Shown: piece by piece, positions 8,399-17,200 of the stretch
Layout: each line of letters opens with the position of its first letter
Position numbering within the stretch: position 1 is the first letter of the stretch
Assembly: GCF_900105925.1 (NCBI RefSeq)
Contig: NZ_LT629791.1
Location: 1,302,001 to 1,366,000 of the forward strand
Source: Jiangella alkaliphila
Lineage (GTDB): Bacteria > Actinomycetota > Actinomycetes > Jiangellales > Jiangellaceae
Direction of reading: 5' to 3'
Length of the DNA: 64,000 bases
Translations under genes and position numbers: made by a program
The notes under the pieces: generated by a model
The model's database searches: none
Told to the model about the DNA's origin: nothing
Seen by the model: the letters and a program-made list of their open reading frames with translations, nothing else

Positions 8399-9598
8399 TT
8401 GACGGGGCGCGCGGAGGTCGGCATCTGGTCGATCGGTCCCTCGGTGTACCTTCCGTCGCTCCTGTTCGGCATCGGCCAGGGGGCGATCGCGCCGGTGATC
8501 CCCCTGTCAGCACGCGAGCTGGGCGGGTCGGTGGCGACGGCGGGCCTGGTGGTCGCGCTGCTGGGGGTCGGCAAGATCGTCGGGGACCTCCCGGCCGGTG
8601 TGCTGGCGGTGCGCCTGGGGGAGCGGCGCGCGATGCTGCTGGCGCTCGGCGTCGTGCTGGCCGCGCTCGCTGCGTGCCTGCTGGCGCCGTCGGTGCACCT
8701 GCTGGCGGTGGCGGTGGTGTTCATCGGCATCTCGTCGTCGGTGTTCGGGCTGGCCAGACACGCGTACGTCACGGAGGCGATCCCGTTCGAACTGCGCGGC
8801 CGGGCGTTGTCGACACTCGGCGGGACGCAGCGGATCGGCCTGTTCGCGGGGCCGTTCCTGGGCGCGGCGGTGATGAGCCGGCTCGGCGTCGGCGGGGGCT
8901 ACTGGGTGCACATCGTGGTGGCGGTCGCGGCGATCGTCGTGCTGGTGGTGGTGCCCGAGCCGCCGCCCGCGGCCCACGGTGGCCGGGCCGCGGTCCACCG
9001 GTCAGGGAAACCGGAGAGCACCGCCCGGGTCATCCGCCGCCACCTGACGGTGCTGCGCACGCTGGGCGTCGGCGCGTTGCTGGTCGGGGCGGCCCGCGCG
9101 TCGCGGCAGGTGGCGATCCCGTTGTGGGGCGAGCACCTGGGCCTGGACCCGGCGACGGTGAGTCTGCTGTTCGGCGTCTCCGGCGCCATGGAGATGCTGA
9201 TCTTCTACCCGGCCGGCTACGCGATGGACCGCCTCGGCCGCCGCCGGATCGTCGTCCCGTCGATGGTGCTGCTGGGCCTCTCGCTCGTGCTGCTGCCGCT
9301 GACCAACGGCATCGGCACGTACACCGCGGTCGCGCTGCTGATGGGGTTCGGCAACGGTCTGGGCAGCGGCATCATCATGACGATCGGCTCGGACGTCTCA
9401 CCGGACGTGAGCCGCGCGACGTTCCTCGGGGCGTGGCGGTTGTTCGCCGACGTCGGGAACGGCGTCGGGCCGGTCCTCGTCAGCGCCGTGACGGCGGCCG
9501 TCACCCTGGGCGCCGCGATCGCGACCGCCGGCGCCGTCGCGTTCGTCGCCGCGGCGCTGATGGCCCACTGGGTGCCGAAGAACGGCGCCGTGCCATGA
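8399..9598 (+). CDS. MFS transporter, 12-TM type
   Basis: A 399-residue major facilitator protein with about 12 hydrophobic segments. The loop 2-3 signature GDLPAGVLAVRLGERRAM (a variant of GxLaDrxGrk) is visible and repeats in the second half as GYAMDRLGRRRIV, as expected from the MFS internal duplication. It is likely a small-molecule exporter of unknown substrate in the cytoplasmic membrane. TTG 8399 is the only usable upstream start, because a stop in frame lies at 8360; GTG 8444 is a shorter alternative that would trim the first helix. The downstream transporter overlaps it by four bases, so the two are probably translated together. Confidence 0.8.
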   Translation: MTGRAEVGIWSIGPSVYLPSLLFGIGQGAIAPVIPLSARELGGSVATAGLVVALLGVGKIVGDLPAGVLAVRLGERRAMLLALGVVLAALAACLLAPSVHLLAVAVVFIGISSSVFGLARHAYVTEAIPFELRGRALSTLGGTQRIGLFAGPFLGAAVMSRLGVGGGYWVHIVVAVAAIVVLVVVPEPPPAAHGGRAAVHRSGKPESTARVIRRHLTVLRTLGVGALLVGAARASRQVAIPLWGEHLGLDPATVSLLFGVSGAMEMLIFYPAGYAMDRLGRRRIVVPSMVLLGLSLVLLPLTNGIGTYTAVALLMGFGNGLGSGIIMTIGSDVSPDVSRATFLGAWRLFADVGNGVGPVLVSAVTAAVTLGAAIATAGAVAFVAAALMAHWVPKNGAVP

Positions 9599-10953
9599 CC
9601 CGCGAGCCCGGCGGCGTCTCCAACCGGCTGCTACTCACGTTGTCGTTGGGCACGGTGCTCAACCCGCTGAACTCGTCGATGATCGCGGTGGCGTTGATCA
9701 GCCTGCAACGCGACTTCGCCGTCGGCATCGCGACGTCGACGTGGCTGGCGTCGGGGTTCTACGTGGTCGCCGCGGTGTGCCAGCCGCTGATGGGACGCCT
9801 GGCCGACCAGCTCGGCGCGCGGCGGCTGTTCATCGGCGGGCTGGTGGTGATGGGGACGGCATCGGCTCTGGCGCCGCTCGCGCCGGACTTCGGCTGGCTG
9901 CTGGTGGTCCGGCTGGTGCAGGCGGCCGCGACGTCGACGGCGTATCCGTCGGCGCTGATCCTGGTGCGGTCCGCGGGCGGGGACCGCGCCCAGCCACCGG
10001 CCCGCGCGCTCGCCGTCCTGTCGGTCGCCGCGTCGGGGAGCGCGGCGCTCGGCCCGGTGCTCGGTGGCCTACTTGTCGCCGTCGCCGGGTGGGAGGCGGT
10101 GTTCCTGGTCAACGTGCCGGTGACGCTGGTGGGCATCGTCCTGGCGGTGCGGGTGCTGGCCGGCGTGCCGGTGGAGCGGGGCCCGCGGATCGGGCTGCGC
10201 GAGCTGGACCTGCCGGGGATCGCGCTGTTCAGCGGCCTGCTGGTGGCGCTGATCTTCGCCGTGCTGTCGCTGGCGGAAGACCCCCTGTGGTGGCTGGCGG
10301 GGGTCGTGGTCGTGCTGAGCGTCCTGCTGGTGTGGCGGGAGCGGTCGGTGCCCGAGCCGTTCCTCGACGTGCGCGGGCTGGCCGCGAACCGCGCGCTGAG
10401 CAGCGTCCTCGCCCAGCAGGGCGGCATCAACCTGGTCTTCTACTGCATCTTCTTCGGCATGCCGATGTGGCTGGAGCAGGTCCGCGGCTTCGACCCCGCG
10501 ACGGTCGGCCTGCTGGTGTTGCCGATGACGCTGCTCAGCATGCTGGTCACGCCGGTCACGGCCCGGGCGATCCGCCGGCACGGGTCGGCCGGCCCGCGGC
10601 TGCTCGGGCTCGGCCTGCTCGTGGTCGCGTCGTCGGCGCTGCAACTGCTCGGCGACGACACGTCGGTCGCGCTGCTGCTCGGCATCGCCGTCCTGCTCGG
10701 CGTCCCGAACGGCGTCACCAACCTCAGCCTCCAGACGGCGCTCTACGCGGCCGCGCCGCCCGGGCGGATGGGCGCGTCGGCGGGGCTGTTCCAGACCTTC
10801 CGCTACCTCGGCGCCATCGCCGCGACCAGCGTGCTCGGCGTCATCCTGGAACAGAACATGTCGACCGCCGGCGTGCACGACGTCGGCCTGTTGATCACCG
10901 GGGTCGCGGTCGTGCTGTTCGGCCTGGGCCTGCTGGCGGTCCGGCGCCGCTGA
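9595..10953 (+). CDS. MFS drug exporter, DHA2/QacA-EmrB-like
   Basis: A 452-residue major facilitator protein. It contains the DHA2-type first helix (LGTVLNPLNSSMIAVALISL), loop motif A (GRLADQLGARRLF) and motif C-like sequence in helix 5 (SGSAALGPVLGGLLVA). Helices are predicted to number 12-14. Homologues extrude hydrophobic drugs or dyes with proton antiport; the substrate here is unknown. The ATG overlaps the stop of the preceding MFS gene (ATGA), making a two-gene transporter operon with no regulator immediately beside it. Confidence 0.8.
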   Translation: MTREPGGVSNRLLLTLSLGTVLNPLNSSMIAVALISLQRDFAVGIATSTWLASGFYVVAAVCQPLMGRLADQLGARRLFIGGLVVMGTASALAPLAPDFGWLLVVRLVQAAATSTAYPSALILVRSAGGDRAQPPARALAVLSVAASGSAALGPVLGGLLVAVAGWEAVFLVNVPVTLVGIVLAVRVLAGVPVERGPRIGLRELDLPGIALFSGLLVALIFAVLSLAEDPLWWLAGVVVVLSVLLVWRERSVPEPFLDVRGLAANRALSSVLAQQGGINLVFYCIFFGMPMWLEQVRGFDPATVGLLVLPMTLLSMLVTPVTARAIRRHGSAGPRLLGLGLLVVASSALQLLGDDTSVALLLGIAVLLGVPNGVTNLSLQTALYAAAPPGRMGASAGLFQTFRYLGAIAATSVLGVILEQNMSTAGVHDVGLLITGVAVVLFGLGLLAVRRR

Positions 10954-11041
10954 CGCGCGACGGCAGACCCGGCATATCGTTCCATGTCGGCCCCACCTAC
11001 GCTGAGCGCGACGCGGTCCCACAGCAGCGGAGGAGATCGGC

Positions 11042-11992
11042 ATGCCCTTCATCGTCGGTGCGTACGCGGCGGCCCCTCGAGGCCTCGAGCCAGGCACACG
11101 GTTCCGGACCTACGTGGACGACGTGCTGGCGCTGCCGGCGGTCGACGGGCTGGAGGTGCCGTTCCAGGAGAACGGCTCGCCCTGGACCGACCCGGCCTAT
11201 CTGCACGCGGCCGGCCCGGGCGGCGAGCACGTGCTGACGATGATCCCGGCCACCATGATGGCGCTGGCCGGGGCGGCGGCGCAGGGGCTGGCCTCGGCCG
11301 ACGACGCCGGGCGGAAGCAGGCGGTCGAGCAGCTGCGCCGCGCGTTCGAGTTCGTCACCACGGTCAACGACGGCCCGGGCGGCCGGTTCACCGCCGTCGA
11401 GGTGCACTCGGCACCACGCCGCCCGCACACGTCGGCCGACGCCTTCCGCGCGTCGCTGGACGAGGCGCTGGCCTGGGACTGGGGCGACGTCCGGCTGCTG
11501 ATCGAGCACTCCGACGCGCACAGCGACGAGCAGGAGCCGGCCAAGGGGTTCCTGACGCTGGCCGACGAGCTCGCGGTCGCGGCGGAGCGCGGCATCGGGC
11601 TGTGGCTGAACTGGGGCCGCTCGGCCATCGAGACCCACAGCGCCGACGGCCCGCGCGAGCACATCGCCGCCGCGCTCCAGCACGGCCGGCTCGAGGGCCT
11701 GGTGTTCTCCGGTGCGTCCGACGCCGACACGCTCGACGGTCCCGCGTGGGCCGACCTGCACCTGCCGATCCGCGACTGGTCCGACACCCCGGTCGCCGCC
11801 GAGGCCGCGTCCAGCCTGCTCACCGCGGCCGAGGTGACGGACTGCGTGCGCGCGGCCGGCGGCGCCCCGGCGTACGTCGGGGTCAAGGTCAGCGCGCCCA
11901 GCACCGCCACCCCGGCGGACTGCCTGGACCTGGTGCGGGCGAACGTGGCCATCGTCGCCGACGCAGTGGCCGCGGAGCAGAGCCGCGGGTGA
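11042..11992 (+). CDS. DUF4862 family protein
   Basis: A 316-residue protein matching what I recall of DUF4862. It has a short N-terminal strand (MPFIVGAYAAAP), repeated TIM-barrel-like strand/acid motifs (GLEVPFQEN; VRLLIEHSDAH; GLWLNWGRSAIE; GLVFSGASD) and a C-terminal helix. The fold looks like a xylose-isomerase-type sugar epimerase barrel, but no activity is established. Start ATG 11042 follows GGAGGAGATCGGC. It lies 88 bases after the MFS operon and converges with the MazG-like gene. No signal peptide or membrane segment, so cytoplasmic. Confidence 0.65.
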   Translation: MPFIVGAYAAAPRGLEPGTRFRTYVDDVLALPAVDGLEVPFQENGSPWTDPAYLHAAGPGGEHVLTMIPATMMALAGAAAQGLASADDAGRKQAVEQLRRAFEFVTTVNDGPGGRFTAVEVHSAPRRPHTSADAFRASLDEALAWDWGDVRLLIEHSDAHSDEQEPAKGFLTLADELAVAAERGIGLWLNWGRSAIETHSADGPREHIAAALQHGRLEGLVFSGASDADTLDGPAWADLHLPIRDWSDTPVAAEAASSLLTAAEVTDCVRAAGGAPAYVGVKVSAPSTATPADCLDLVRANVAIVADAVAAEQSRG

Positions 11993-11997
11993 CCCCG

Positions 11998-12336
11998 TCA
12001 GACGGGCGGGTACCGCACCTCCACCTCGTCCAGCTTGTGGTGCGCGTTGGCGACCAGGTCGACGTCCAGCGACGCCGCGAGATGGACGAGGTAGTTGGTG
12101 ACGTCGGCCAGCTCGGAGCGGATCCGCGCGGCCGCGGCCGGGTCCGCCGTCACCACGGCGACCGACTCCTCCGGCGTCAGCCACTGCAGCTCGGCCAGCA
12201 GCTCGCCGACCTCGCCGGCCAGCGCCATCGCGAGGTTCTTGGGGGTGAGGTACGGCTCCCACTGACGGTCGGCGACGAAGCGCAGCAGGCGGTCGCGCAG
12301 TCCGTCCAGGCTCGAGGTGTCGGTCACGGGGCTCAT
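11998..12336 (-). CDS. MazG-like nucleotide pyrophosphohydrolase
   Basis: A 112-residue all-alpha NTP-PPase of the MazG/RS21-C6 (dCTPase) group. The metal-binding helix reads LAMALAGEVGELLAELQWL and the second acidic helix SELADVTNYLVHLAASLDVDL supplies the ExxD-type ligands. Such enzymes hydrolyse non-canonical or excess (d)NTPs to monophosphates, cleaning the nucleotide pool. Start ATG 12336 is chosen for its position before the conserved N-terminus. That start codon overlaps, on the opposite strand, the start of the TSUP gene, leaving no conventional 5' leader for one of the two. Confidence 0.8.
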   Translation of the reverse strand: MSPVTDTSSLDGLRDRLLRFVADRQWEPYLTPKNLAMALAGEVGELLAELQWLTPEESVAVVTADPAAAARIRSELADVTNYLVHLAASLDVDLVANAHHKLDEVEVRYPPV

Positions 12337-13060
12337 GATGCCGCCCGTTGACGTGATGATCGTGCTCGCGGTCGCCGTGTTCCTCGGCGCCGCGGTCCAG
12401 GGCGCGATCGGGCTCGGGCTCGGCCTACTGGCCGCGCCGGTGGCAGCGCTGCTCGCGCCGGAGCTGGTGCCGGGCACCCTGCTCTGGCTGTCGATGCTGC
12501 TGCCGGTGTTCACACTGGCCCGCGAGTGGGGGCACGTCGACTGGTGGGGGCTGCCCTGGGCGTTCCTCGGCCGCGTCCCGGCCACCGTGCTCGGCGCGTG
12601 GATCGTCTCGGTCAGCTCGCCGCGGGTGCTGAGCGTGGCCGTCGGCCTGGTGATCCTGGTCGCGGTCGTGCTCACCGTGCGGACGATCCGGCTGCCGATG
12701 CGGCGCGGTGTGCTGGTGGCGGCCGGCGCGGTGTCGGGCATCTCCGGGACGGCGACGTCCATCGGCGGGCCGCCGCTGGCGCTGGTCTACCAGAGCGAGC
12801 TGGGACCGCGGGTGCGCTCGACATTGGCGGTGTACTTCTTCCTCGGCGCCGGGTTCTCGCTGCTGGCGCTGGCCGTCGTCGGCGAGCTGGACCGGACGGA
12901 GACGACGACGGCGCTCTGGCTCACCCCGGCGCTCGTGGCCGGGTTCGTGGCGGCGTCGGTGCTGCGGACGTTCGTCGACGGCGGCCGGCTGCGGCTGGCG
13001 GTGATGGCGGTGTGCACGTTGTCGGCCGTCACGTTGATCGTGCGATCACTCGCCGGCTGA
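12335..13060 (+). CDS. TauE/SafE (TSUP) family membrane permease
   Basis: A 241-residue integral membrane protein with about eight hydrophobic segments. The TSUP half-motifs are visible: VQGAIGLGLGLLAAP near the N-terminus and SGISGTATSIGGPPLAL in the second half. The family exports sulfite, sulfoacetate or related organosulfur anions, or acts in sulfur/metal homeostasis; the substrate cannot be told. Starts ATG 12335, ATG 12338 and ATG 12353 are all possible, none with a strong ribosome-binding site because the upstream bases belong to the divergent mazG-like gene. A leaderless mRNA is plausible. Confidence 0.75.
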   Translation: MMPPVDVMIVLAVAVFLGAAVQGAIGLGLGLLAAPVAALLAPELVPGTLLWLSMLLPVFTLAREWGHVDWWGLPWAFLGRVPATVLGAWIVSVSSPRVLSVAVGLVILVAVVLTVRTIRLPMRRGVLVAAGAVSGISGTATSIGGPPLALVYQSELGPRVRSTLAVYFFLGAGFSLLALAVVGELDRTETTTALWLTPALVAGFVAASVLRTFVDGGRLRLAVMAVCTLSAVTLIVRSLAG

Positions 13061-13468
13061 ATCGGCCGTCGGGGCGCCTCGAAATGGGCGCAGGCCGACC
13101 CGCGACATTGTTAATTGATCGCACAGCGAAAATGCGCATGCGACTTCTACTCGTGCCTCGACCGGGGAACACTTTGGACGATGGGTGTGGGCCTGTCAAG
13201 CGCTACCGAGCGCGATATCGGACCGTCATTCGTCACGCAGCGTAGCGGTCTTGACCAGGTATGGTCCGCGATCTGCCACGTCAGCGCCTTGATCGTCGAC
13301 ACTGGAGCGCCGACCGGCTATCGGGCCTCGTTACTCAGAGTGAAGTCAGCAGAATTCACCCATGAGAGTTCTCTCATGGGCGGCCTTTCGCCTGCGCGGA
13401 CGCATTACTTTGACTGCGTTCGCGCAAACTGGTCGCGAATACGGCACACATTTAGAGGGGAGGTAACG
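13061..13468. other. 408-base, relatively AT-rich upstream region of the small-peptide gene
   Basis: The region between the TSUP gene and the 21-residue peptide gene is richer in A+T than its neighbours. It contains a TTGACC at about 13251, a perfect 10-bp inverted repeat at 13359-13380, and the ribosome-binding site at 13455-13464. An open frame that continues into the peptide exists, but it has no ribosome-binding site and its translation resembles no known protein. Confidence 0.4.
13359..13380. promoter_or_regulatory. 22-bp operator-like palindrome
   Basis: CCCATGAGAG-TT-CTCTCATGGG is a perfect 10-bp inverted repeat with a 2-bp centre, 89 bases before the 21-residue peptide start. Its compact symmetry suits a dimeric repressor or activator site. 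It is not followed by a T-run, so a terminator is less likely. Confidence 0.45.
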
Positions 13469-13534
13469 ATGGGCTCGATTCTGGACCTGGTCAACACGGT
13501 CATCGAGATCGTGGTCGGCCTGCTCCCGCTCTGA
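13469..13534 (+). CDS. 21-residue hydrophobic amphipathic peptide
   Basis: The frame starts at ATG 13469 behind an extended ribosome-binding site (GAGGGGAGGT at 13455-13464, spacing 4) and ends with TGA at 13532. The peptide begins MGSILDLVNTVIEIV and finishes with a hydrophobic Gly-Leu-Leu-Pro-Leu. It has two Asp/Glu, one Asn and otherwise mostly aliphatic residues, and is amphipathic if helical. Size and composition resemble phenol-soluble-modulin-like or small membrane peptides, but no homology is claimed. A palindrome lies upstream and a strong terminator hairpin follows at 13610, so it looks like a complete monocistronic unit. There is no cleavable signal peptide. Confidence 0.55.
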   Translation: MGSILDLVNTVIEIVVGLLPL

Positions 13535-13609
13535 ACCGAGTGGGTGGGCTGAGGATGCGGCGAGAACTCCCGTCGCCTCGACCCTGACGGGCGTGACCGC
13601 CGGAAGAGC

Positions 13610-13648
13610 ACGAGGGACCGGCCAAGACAGAGATGGCCGGTCCCTCGT
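13610..13648 (+). terminator. intrinsic-terminator-like hairpin after the small-peptide gene
   Basis: A 15-bp perfect stem (ACGAGGGACCGGCCA pairing with TGGCCGGTCCCTCGT) has a 9-base loop and sits 75 bases after the peptide stop. The absence of a long T-run is usual for high-GC actinobacterial terminators. Confidence 0.65.
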
Positions 13649-13713
13649 GTCTCGCCACGATACAGGGTGGCCTGCGGGCCACCGGAGCGACGAAATCGCG
13701 AAAGGAGCACATC

Positions 13714-14106
13714 GTGTGGAGGAGACGACTGGCCCTGGCGGCCGCGGGCGCGCTGGCGGTCGTGACCGTGCCGGCCGCGGCCGTGGCGGTCCAGGTCGGC
13801 TGCATCGAGATCAACCTCGTCGGCAACTCCGAGGGATGCGTGGCCGTCACGCTGGACGGGAACGCCACGTCCCCGCTGGGGGTGGCGGTGAGTGCCAACG
13901 ACGGCGCGACCGCCGGGACCGGCCTCGCGATCGGCCTCGACGACGCGGAGGCGGGCACCGGAGTGGCGGTGGGCCTCGACGGTGACGCCGGCGTCGACAC
14001 CGGTATCGCCCTCAGCCCCTTGGGCGACGCGTCCTGCAAGGGACGGCTGCTGTGCGTCGGCCTGGGCGGCAACGGCCCGACCCTGGTGTTGCCACTCCTG
14101 CCCTGA
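13714..14106 (+). CDS. small secreted protein with Gly/Asp-rich repeats
   Basis: A 130-residue protein starting at GTG 13714 behind AAAGGAG. It has a clear signal peptide (WRRRLALAAAGALAVV, then VPAAAVA as a cleavage region). The mature part has imperfect ~13-residue repeats (TGLAIGLDDAEAG, TGVAVGLDGDAGV, TGIALSPLGDA) flanked by Cys pairs (VGCIEINLVGNSEGC, ASCKGRLLC) that could form disulfides. It is probably secreted or cell-surface. No family recognised. It lies 65 bases after the terminator of the 21-residue peptide gene and may be independently expressed. The repeats suggest a small beta-rich fold rather than an enzyme. Confidence 0.65.
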   Translation: MWRRRLALAAAGALAVVTVPAAAVAVQVGCIEINLVGNSEGCVAVTLDGNATSPLGVAVSANDGATAGTGLAIGLDDAEAGTGVAVGLDGDAGVDTGIALSPLGDASCKGRLLCVGLGGNGPTLVLPLLP

Positions 14107-14217
14107 CGGCCCGGCGGTCGAGGTCGCACCCGATTCTGTCGGAGGCATGCGGCAGGCTTGGGCTCAGGCCCGGGCGCGCGAAGGGCGGCAGCGCGACGGG
14201 AGAGAGGAGGTGACGGC

Positions 14218-17200
14218 ATGTACCTCAGCGACGGCCACCTGGTCCTGAGCCCGACCGACCTGGTCGGCCATCTCGAGTGCGCCCACCTCACCAGGCTGAA
14301 CCGCGAGGTGGCCGAGGGGCGGCGGCCGCGGCCGGCGGTCGACGACCCGGGCGCCGACGTCGTGCGCCGCCGCGGCGACGAGCACGAGGCCGCCGTGCTG
14401 GCGGAGATGACGGCGGCGCACCGGGTCGTCGAGATCCCGCGCGGCGTCGGCCCGGCCGACGCCGAGGACCGCACGCTGGCGGCCATGAAGGACGGCGCCG
14501 ACCGCATCTTCCAGGCCACCTTCTTCGACGGCCGATGGCGCGGACATGCCGACTTCCTCGTCCGCAACGACGACCGCCCGTCCGGCCTCGGCTCGTGGTC
14601 CTACGACATCGCCGACACCAAGCTCGCCCGGCACGTCAAGGCGGCGGCGCTGCTGCAGATGGCCGTCTACGCCCAGCGGCTCGAGGAGCTGCAGGGCGTG
14701 CCGCCACAGACGCTCACCGTCATCCTCGGCGACCGCCAGCAGGTCGCCGTCCCGTACGTCGACGTCGCGGCGTACGCGCGGCACGCCATGGGCCGATACG
14801 AGCAGTGGCTGGCCGACCCGCCGCAGACCTACCCGATCCGCGTCAGCCACTGTGCCATCTGCCCGTGGAAGGAGAACTGCGCGCGGCAGTGGCGCGACGA
14901 CGACGACCTCGTGCTGGTGCCGTTCCTCCGGCGCGACCAGCGCGACGCGCTGCGGTCGGCCGGCATCGCGACGGTCGAGCAGCTGGCCGCCACGACGAAG
15001 GGCGAACTCGACGCCGTCGGCCGGGTCGGAGCGTCCACCAAGCGCAAACTGGCCACGCAGGCCCGGCTGCAGGTCGGCGCCCGGTCGCAGGAGCTGCCGC
15101 CGTACCAGCTGGTCACACCGGTCGAGGTGCGCCGAGGGCTGGCGCTGCTGCCCGAGCCCGACGCCGGCGACCTCTTCCTCGACCTCGAGGGCGACCCGTT
15201 CTTCGGCGACCACGGCCTCGAGTACCTGTGGGGCGTGTCCGACGCGCACGACGAGTTCACGTCCTGGTGGGCACACGACCCGCCGGCCGAGCGGCGCGCG
15301 TTCGAGCACGTCGTCGACCACATCATGGCCGCCTGGCGGGACCGGCCGGGCATGCACGTCTACCACTACGCGCCTTACGAGCCGAGCCGGCTCAAGGGCC
15401 TGTCGCAGCGCTACGGCACCCGGGTCGACGAGGTCGACGCGCTGCTGCGCGGCGAGCGGCTGGTCGACCTCTACGCCGTGGTCAAGCAGGGACTGCTCAT
15501 CGGGACCGAGTCGTACTCCATCAAGGCCCTGGAGCGGTTCTACTCGCCTGACGGCCGGGCCGGCGCCGCCGTCAAGGACGCCGGGTCCAGCATCGTCGAG
15601 TACGAGCGCTGGCTGGCCGAGCGCGACCAGCAGATCCTCGACGACATCGAGGCCTACAACCGCGACGACTGCGTCAGCACCCGCCAGTTGCGCGACTGGC
15701 TGGAGGCGCGCCGGTCCGAGGCGCTGGCCGCCGGGCACGACGTCCCGCGTCCCGGCGGCATCGGCGACGACCAGGCCGAGCACCTCAAGGAGCGCGACCC
15801 CGAGCTGGTCGCCATCGAGGCGCGGCTGCTCGACGGCGTCCCGGCCGACCCCGCGGCGCGCACGCCGGCGCAGCGGGCCGACGCGCTGCTGGCCGGGCTG
15901 CTCGAGTGGCACCGGCGGGAGAACCGGGCCGAGTGGTGGGAGTACTTCCGGGTCCGCCGGCTGGCCGTCGACGAGCTGGTCGACGACCCCGCGACGCTCG
16001 GCGGACTGCACTCGCCCGAGCTGCTGCGCACCGAGAAGCGGTCCGGCGTATGGCGCTACGCCGTTCCGCCGCAGGAGAGCCGGCTGCGCCCCGGCGACCA
16101 GTGCGGGCACGCCGGTCCCGACGGCGGCACCAGCAAGATCCTGCGGCTCGACCTCGAGAACGGCGTCGTCGAGCTGAAGCGGGCGCTGGCCAAGGAGCAG
16201 CCGCACCCGGTCGCGCTGCTGCCGTCCGACCCCATCCCGGCCGGCCTGCAGGAGAAGGCGCTGGTCCGGGTCGGCGCCTGGGTGGCCGAGCACGGGTTCG
16301 ACGCCGACGGCCCGTTCCGCGGCGCGCGCGACCTGCTGTCCGGACGGCCGCCGCGCCTGGCCGGCGGGGTGCCGCTGCGGGTGGCCGGCGAGTCCGGCTC
16401 CGAGGCACTGCGCCGGGTGGCGCCCGCCCTCGACGGCGCACTGCCGGTCCAGGGTCCGCCGGGCGCGGGCAAGACGTACGCCGGCGCCCGCGCCGTCGTC
16501 GAGCTGCTGCGCGCGGGCAAGACGGTCGGCATCACCGCGCTCAGCCACCGGGTCATCACCCACCTGCTGGACGCCGTGTTGGAGGCCGCCGGCGATGAGT
16601 CCGAGGACGGTGCGCTGTTCGGCGGCCGGCCGCTGGTGCGGGCGATCCAGAAGGCCGACGACGGCAACGCCAGCCGGCACCCGTCGGTCGCGGTCACCAC
16701 CGACAACCTCGAGGTCGAGGCGGCCATCGCGGCCGGCGCCGTGAATCTGGTGGCCGGCACCGGCTGGCTGTTCGCCCGCCCCGACATCCACGTCGACGTG
16801 CTCGTGGTCGACGAGGCCGGGCAGTTCTCGCTGGCCAACACCGTCGCCGCGGCGGCCGCTGCCGACTCCGTGATCCTGCTCGGCGACCCTCGCCAGCTGC
16901 CGCAGCCGGTCAAGGGCAACCACCCCGACGGCGCCGGCGTGTCCGCGCTCGACCACGTGCTGGGCGAGCACGACACCGTCCCGCCCGAGCGGGGCCTGTT
17001 CCTCGCCACCACCTGGCGCATGCACCCGGCGGTGTGCGCGCCGGTCTCCGAGCTGTCCTACGACTCGTTGCTGGTGCCGCGGTCCGGCCTCGAGCGCCAG
17101 CTGGTCGGCGGCGACGACGAGCTGGCCGGCGCCGGAGTGCGCTGGGTGCCGGTCGAGCATGCCGGCTGCTCCGTCCGCAGCGACGCCGAGGTGGCGGTCG

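Noticed and set aside
8359-10953. Apparent 864-residue fusion frame across both MFS genes
   Set aside because: The first part is out of frame with the first transporter and encodes no MFS motif; two overlapping genes (ATGA at 9595) explain the region.
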